Below are positions 21,539-24,709 of a stretch of DNA of 24,709 nt, in pieces; the first letter of the stretch is position 1; each line of letters starts with the position of its first letter. The stretch comes from an uncultured Collinsella sp. (GTDB lineage Bacteria > Actinomycetota > Coriobacteriia > Coriobacteriales > Coriobacteriaceae), in NCBI GenBank assembly GCA_905209765.1, contig CAJLUE010000022.1:1-24709 (forward strand). The letters run 5' to 3'. The position numbers and the translations under genes are program-made. The notes under the pieces are model-generated. The model was not told the DNA's origin. It searched no databases and saw nothing but the letters and a program-made list of their open reading frames with translations.

Positions 21539-22804
21539 TTAGGCGACGGTACGAAGGATCTGGCAGCGCACGTTCTGAGAACCGCCAAAACCGCGCAGGA
21601 AAGCCGTTTCGGGAACCTTCTTCATCTGGGTGGCACCGGCGACGCCACGCATCTGCTTAACGGCCTCGACGATATCGGCGATGCCGGATGCGCCATGGGC
21701 GTGACCGAAGTTGCAACGGCCACCGTGCGGGTTGATGGGCTTATCGCCGTCAAAAGCGGTGCGACCATCGATCGCGTACTTCCAGGCCTCGCCGCGCGGA
21801 ATATAGCCGCACTCCTCGGCCGAGACGATCTCGGAAGCCAGGAAGAAGTCGTTGCACATGAACAGGTCAATCTCATCGGGGCTCACGCCGGTAAGGTCAT
21901 AGACCTGCTTGGCGGCAAGCTCGGTAGCCCAGTGCTCGTTGTGGAGCAGACCGGCCTCGACAGCAGAGGCGCCCGTACCCAGAACCTCAATAGGCGCATA
22001 CGGCACGCCCATGGCCTTTGCCTTCTCCGTGGGCATTACGACAACAGCGGCGGCGCCGTCGCACTTCTTCTCAAAGCCGGTAACGCGCAGGTACTGCGTA
22101 ACGCGCGGGTTGTACATGCTCTTGAGATACTCGTCGGCGGTATCGAACCCAGCTGCCTTCGCGTCCTCCTCGACCGTGGTCTCGTACCAGGCAAGGGGAT
22201 TCAGGACGGCACCGCGGCGAAGGCTCTTGGTAAGGCCGTTCAGGGCATCATCGATCTGATCGGCGGTAAGGTCGTACTGCATCGAATACTCGTTGATCCA
22301 GTTGTCGAACGACACGCCAAAGGCGCCGTCGAGCGGACGACCATAAGCGCGGTCATAAATCTTATCGAGCGAGGGGATCATGACGTCGAGCGTAAAGTCC
22401 TGACGAATATGGGAGGGCATGTGCTCAACGGGAAGAGTCGAAGCCAAATCGCAGGCACCCGTAAGGACAACATCGTAGGCACCGGAGGCGACTGCCATCA
22501 CGGCCTGCTCAAGGGCGACGTAGCCCGTGCAGCAAGCCTCGGAATGATGGACAGAGCCCTTGGCACGAACGCCAAACCAATCGGCAACCTGCATGTTGGG
22601 GGTAATGCAATCGCCAACGAGATACGGATTGGCGCTGCCGTGATAGAAAAAGTCGATATCGCGGGGCTCAAGACCGGCATCGGCAATTGCCTCGAGAGCC
22701 GCATAGCCAAACGCCTCGCCCTCGCCAATACCCTGGGTCTCGGGATGCTCCTCAAAATCCTTGAACGGGGTGCAGCCTACGCCTACAATCGAGACGCTGC
22801 GCAT
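21539..22804 (-). CDS. SCP2-type thiolase
   Basis: 421 residues. The nucleophile is C91 in SEACCTGYVALEQA, and the C-terminal catalytic histidine lies in NPHGGRCNFGHAHGASG. The second cysteine of biosynthetic thiolases (CxGGG) is missing; the position reads RGFGGSQN, as in SCP2-type thiolases that pair with DUF35 proteins. It should form or cleave a beta-ketoacyl thioester; the direction and chain are unknown. ATG 22804 is preferred (GGAAAGAAC just upstream, and RSVSIVGVGCTPF is the family start); GTG 22825 is an alternative. It is the first gene of the run, after a long regulatory gap holding palindromes and a TetR gene. Confidence 0.88.
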   Translation of the reverse strand: MRSVSIVGVGCTPFKDFEEHPETQGIGEGEAFGYAALEAIADAGLEPRDIDFFYHGSANPYLVGDCITPNMQVADWFGVRAKGSVHHSEACCTGYVALEQAVMAVASGAYDVVLTGACDLASTLPVEHMPSHIRQDFTLDVMIPSLDKIYDRAYGRPLDGAFGVSFDNWINEYSMQYDLTADQIDDALNGLTKSLRRGAVLNPLAWYETTVEEDAKAAGFDTADEYLKSMYNPRVTQYLRVTGFEKKCDGAAAVVVMPTEKAKAMGVPYAPIEVLGTGASAVEAGLLHNEHWATELAAKQVYDLTGVSPDEIDLFMCNDFFLASEIVSAEECGYIPRGEAWKYAIDGRTAFDGDKPINPHGGRCNFGHAHGASGIADIVEAVKQMRGVAGATQMKKVPETAFLRGFGGSQNVRCQILRTVA

Positions 22805-22876
22805 GTTCTTTCCGAGCGTAACCACTGAATATCACATCCTAATCATGTGAAGGTGTACGGAATGATGGCGCAGTCC

Positions 22877-22913
22877 AGCCGCGAGCGAAGGTGAGAGAGC
22901 GCTCGCGGCTTTT
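22877..22913 (+). terminator. Hairpin in the thiolase leader, terminator-like on the plus strand
   Basis: AGCCGCGAGCG (22877-22887) and CGCTCGCGGCT (22900-22910) are perfect complements; TTTTC follows only on the plus strand, where no gene precedes it. On the minus strand it would be a plain stem in the thiolase leader. Role unclear. Confidence 0.45.
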
Positions 22914-22914
22914 C

Positions 22915-22926
22915 TGTGACGTCACA
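22915..22926. promoter_or_regulatory. Perfect 12-bp palindrome upstream of the thiolase gene
   Basis: TGTGACGTCACA, next to the hairpin at 22877-22910. A possible regulator site; which protein would bind is not known. Confidence 0.35.
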
Positions 22927-22930
22927 CGTT

Positions 22931-22956
22931 GAACTACTGCAGTGGTTCTTTTGAAC
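22931..22956. promoter_or_regulatory. Candidate TetR operator upstream of the thiolase operon
   Basis: GAACTACTGCAGTGGTTC (22931-22948) is palindromic except for one symmetric T-G pair, and overlaps a second palindrome GTTCTTTTGAAC (22945-22956). Together three GAAC/GTTC half-sites lie within 26 nt. The site is about 130 nt before the thiolase ATG and close to the TetR gene, so it is the best operator candidate. Confidence 0.5.
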
Positions 22957-22997
22957 GTAGCTTTAGTTTACGAGGGGTTAAACGAAACGCGTGAGAC

Positions 22998-23040
22998 AAA
23001 AAGCCCCGATGTGTCCCATCATATGGGACACATCGGGGCT
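22998..23040 (-). terminator. Terminator downstream of the tetR gene
   Basis: AGCCCCGATGTGTCCCAT (23002-23019) and its exact complement (23023-23040) form an 18-bp stem with a 3-nt loop; on the minus strand TTTTT follows. It separates the PPTase-tetR transcript from the thiolase operon. A second, weaker hairpin (AGCCG 23141-23145 with CGGCT 23156-23160) overlaps the tetR stop. Confidence 0.8.
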
Positions 23041-23146
23041 AGGCGTTCCAAATAGCAGATAAATGGCCATACTTAAATCGATTCATAGGGCCGGATTACT
23101 CTGAATCCGCAACCTATGCAACCGTTCATCCCTAAAAATCAGCCGT

Positions 23147-23764
23147 TCACCCGAGCGGCTTTTCAAAATCGGGGATACGTGGGTGCCAATGGCGCGAGGC
23201 GTCGTCGACAAACAACGGCGCATAGAACATGCGATTGAGCGCGGCGGCAACGGTGCGCGCTTCCAAATCGGGACGGACCTCGAGCCAGTACTGGATAAGG
23301 TTATGGTGACCCGCGAGAGCGAAAGCCAGATACAGGTCAAGATCGGTCTCGTCAGAAAACGTTGAGCGCAGACGGTCGCGAAAATACTCATGCATAAAAA
23401 CCGTAGCCTTATGCGTGAACACGGGGTCCCCGTTTTCACTGTTGAGCGCGAGCACCTTCGAACGATTGCGCTGCAGGATCTCCATACGCTTAATCATCGT
23501 CGGCGTCGGATCGAGCTGAGCGTCACCAAAGCGCGCCTCAAGGGCAACGTCGTTAATCTCTTGCATGTTGTGGAGCAGATCGTCCTCAAATCGCTTAACA
23601 ACGTCGTCAACAGAACGATAGCAGCGGTAAAACGTCGATTTCGAGGTGTGCGCGAGCCTCAGCACATCGGTCACCTTGATCGCCTGCACCGGCGTCGTCC
23701 CCATAAGTTCAAAGACGGCATCCTCGATCCGTGAAGCGATATCGTTTTGAGCGTTCAGCGGCAT
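23147..23764 (-). CDS. TetR-family transcriptional regulator
   Basis: 205 residues. The N-terminal helix-turn-helix spans about residues 8-52: SRIEDAVFELM, then IKVTDVLRLAHTSKSTFYRCYRS with the typical SxSTFYxxYxS recognition helix. The remaining ~150 residues form the helical ligand and dimer domain. GGGGAGG (23776-23770) lies 5 nt before ATG 23764, which fixes the start; a frame extending to 23851 overlaps the previous gene. It follows the phosphopantetheinyl transferase gene by 28 nt and precedes the thiolase operon, with palindromes between, so repression of that operon with an acyl thioester or acid as inducer is a reasonable inference. Confidence 0.85.
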   Translation of the reverse strand: MPLNAQNDIASRIEDAVFELMGTTPVQAIKVTDVLRLAHTSKSTFYRCYRSVDDVVKRFEDDLLHNMQEINDVALEARFGDAQLDPTPTMIKRMEILQRNRSKVLALNSENGDPVFTHKATVFMHEYFRDRLRSTFSDETDLDLYLAFALAGHHNLIQYWLEVRPDLEARTVAAALNRMFYAPLFVDDASRHWHPRIPDFEKPLG

Positions 23765-23792
23765 AGCGGCCTCCCCTATTAGCGATTGGCTC

Positions 23793-24422
23793 CTATGCCA
23801 CCCGAAAGGTATGCTCCCTGAGGACGATACGAGGCATAGAGCGCGCCGCACAAGAGATGACGCAGCGACCGTATGTCACCGACGAAGTATTCCATCCACC
23901 GGGCATGCCATCTTTGCGAGGGTCAATCGAAAACCCGACGCCTTCAGCCTTGAGGATGGCCTCGATACGCGTCCACGTCTGACTCAGGCGAAGATTGCGT
24001 TCTTGCAAATTGGGGGCAGCGTTAATCCACACGCGCTCGTCGTCGTTTGCCATACGCCCAACCGCAACGGGGGCAATCTCATCGATCGCCTCGATATCCA
24101 CGCCAATAGGTCCTCCGACCGACCGAGCAACATCGGAAACAGCGAGGACGGCAACGCTTCCGCCATGTGAAATGGAAATAGAGGGGGCCTCCCCATCCGC
24201 AAGCTCGATCTTGCCGAAAGCAGAACACGCAAGCTGGGTGTCGTCGAAGACACCCAGGGCGTCGCGAAGAAGCAGACCCACGCCTGCAGCTTCTCTCCGA
24301 GACGCAATTGGGAAATCCCCATTGGAGGCACGTAAGGCATAGCGTCCCGCGATTGATGCCATATCAACGGTCTCGCCGGGATCGATCGCTGAAACGTCAA
24401 CGAGATGCACGGTTATGTTCAA
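23793..24422 (-). CDS. 4'-phosphopantetheinyl transferase, Sfp type
   Basis: About 209 residues; moves the phosphopantetheine arm from coenzyme A to a carrier-protein serine. Motifs follow the Sfp family: SISISHGGSVAVLAVS, GVDIE with the magnesium-binding D and E, and W-x3-E-x3-K (WTRIEAILKAEGVG). The start is uncertain: TTG 24422 lies 9 nt after GGGGG and is preferred; TTG 24431 abuts that site, and GTG 24410 is also possible. It heads a two-gene unit with tetR. Housekeeping ACP is normally served by AcpS, so this enzyme may be dedicated to the divergent ACP at 20741-20974; no polyketide or peptide synthetase is in the window. Confidence 0.82.
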   Translation of the reverse strand: MNITVHLVDVSAIDPGETVDMASIAGRYALRASNGDFPIASRREAAGVGLLLRDALGVFDDTQLACSAFGKIELADGEAPSISISHGGSVAVLAVSDVARSVGGPIGVDIEAIDEIAPVAVGRMANDDERVWINAAPNLQERNLRLSQTWTRIEAILKAEGVGFSIDPRKDGMPGGWNTSSVTYGRCVISCAARSMPRIVLREHTFRVA

Positions 24423-24531
24423 AATGGTCAACCCCCACTCGATTGAGATGACAAGGCTAAACAGACGCTCAGAACCACTCTTTCATGAATTGAGATACCT
24501 TTTGCCGGCGATTTGGCGACTCATTTGGTGA

Positions 24532-24570
24532 CCAAAACAAAAACAGCTCAGAGACTAAGCCTCTGAGCTG
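24532..24570 (-). terminator. Terminator of the tRNA transcript
   Basis: CAGCTCAGAG (24544-24553) pairs with CTCTGAGCTG (24561-24570); on the minus strand TTTTTGTTTTGG follows. It lies 9 nt after the tRNA-Val CCA. A palindrome TTTGGTGACCAAA (24524-24536) overlaps the T run. Confidence 0.85.
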
Positions 24571-24578
24571 CGAACATT

Positions 24579-24653
24579 TGGTGGGCGTTAGAAGATTTGA
24601 ACTTCTGACCTCTTCCGTGTCAGGGAAGCGCTCTCCCCCTGAGCTAAACGCCC
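24579..24653 (-). tRNA. tRNA-Val (anticodon GAC)
   Basis: 75 nt including an encoded CCA. The acceptor stem is GGGCGTT with AACGCCC, the D-arm reads AGCTCAGGGGGAGAGC, and the anticodon stem CTTCC/GGAAG closes a CTGACAC loop with anticodon GAC. The T-arm has GTTCAAATC. All stems pair well, so it should be functional. It lies 2 nt after the upstream tRNA-Gly and is processed from the same transcript. Confidence 0.93.
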
Positions 24654-24655
24654 AA

Positions 24656-24709
24656 ATGGAGCGGACAACGGGGCTCGAACCCGCGACCCCAACCTTGGCA
24701 AGGTTGTGC
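24656..24709 (-). tRNA. tRNA-Gly (anticodon GCC), cut by the window edge
   Basis: Only the 3' part is present: anticodon stem CAACC/GGTTG around TTGCCAA (anticodon GCC), T-arm GGTTCGAGCC, the 3' acceptor strand GTTGTCCGC and an encoded CCA. The D-arm and 5' acceptor strand lie beyond the window. Confidence 0.88.

Noticed and set aside
21695..22828. Open frame of 377 codons opposite the thiolase gene
   Set aside because: Antisense shadow; composition only.
23093..23110. CGGATT/AATCCG small inverted repeat after the tetR gene
   Set aside because: Short stem with no T run; likely chance next to the stronger terminators.
24524..24536. TTTGGTGACCAAA palindrome upstream of the PPTase gene
   Set aside because: It overlaps the T run of the tRNA terminator and could be chance; no matching site was seen near the thiolase operon.

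Overview
The window looks like chromosomal DNA from a Coriobacteriia gut anaerobe, most likely Collinsella or a close relative. This is inferred from high-GC coding sequence, strong Shine-Dalgarno sites, class III (anaerobic) ribonucleotide reductase and the protein character; no database was searched. No phage, IS element or CRISPR array was seen.

Layout. 1-2.3 kb: a ketopantoate reductase-family gene (+), a 68-residue membrane protein (-) and a secreted coiled-coil protein (-). 2.5-5.7 kb: metY (-) faces a divergent LysR regulator (+), followed by rnhA. The metY leader holds a good promoter, a 17-codon upstream reading frame and a LysR-type palindrome centred near -66. 5.8-7.7 kb: a Gfo/Idh/MocA oxidoreductase, an acylphosphatase and a PerR-type regulator (+). 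7.8-9.7 kb: a minus-strand run of slyD-like, UreE-like and HAD genes. 9.8-11.7 kb: an M19 dipeptidase and a YgjP-type metalloprotease (+). 11.7-13.4 kb: folE, an HD hydrolase and folB (-). 13.4-16.9 kb: nrdG and nrdD (-), with NrdR-like boxes around the nrdD promoter.

The most unusual part is 17.3-24.4 kb, all on the minus strand. In transcription order it holds a Sfp-type phosphopantetheinyl transferase and a TetR regulator, then a separate run of SCP2-type thiolase, DUF35 Zn-ribbon/OB protein, stand-alone acyl carrier protein, Pta-like phosphate acyltransferase, butyrate kinase and an MFS transporter. The set suggests a self-contained route in which a dedicated carrier protein is primed by its own transferase, handles an acyl group with the thiolase/DUF35 pair, and the acyl group leaves as acyl phosphate to yield ATP and a free acid. 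Substrate and direction are unknown.

The window ends in two tandem tRNA genes (Gly-GCC, cut by the window edge, and Val-GAC) with a shared terminator. Several gaps between genes hold long inverted repeats (7735-7817, 14032-14115, 14294-14430, 17139-17218) that do not look like ordinary terminators and may be dispersed repeats or structured RNAs.
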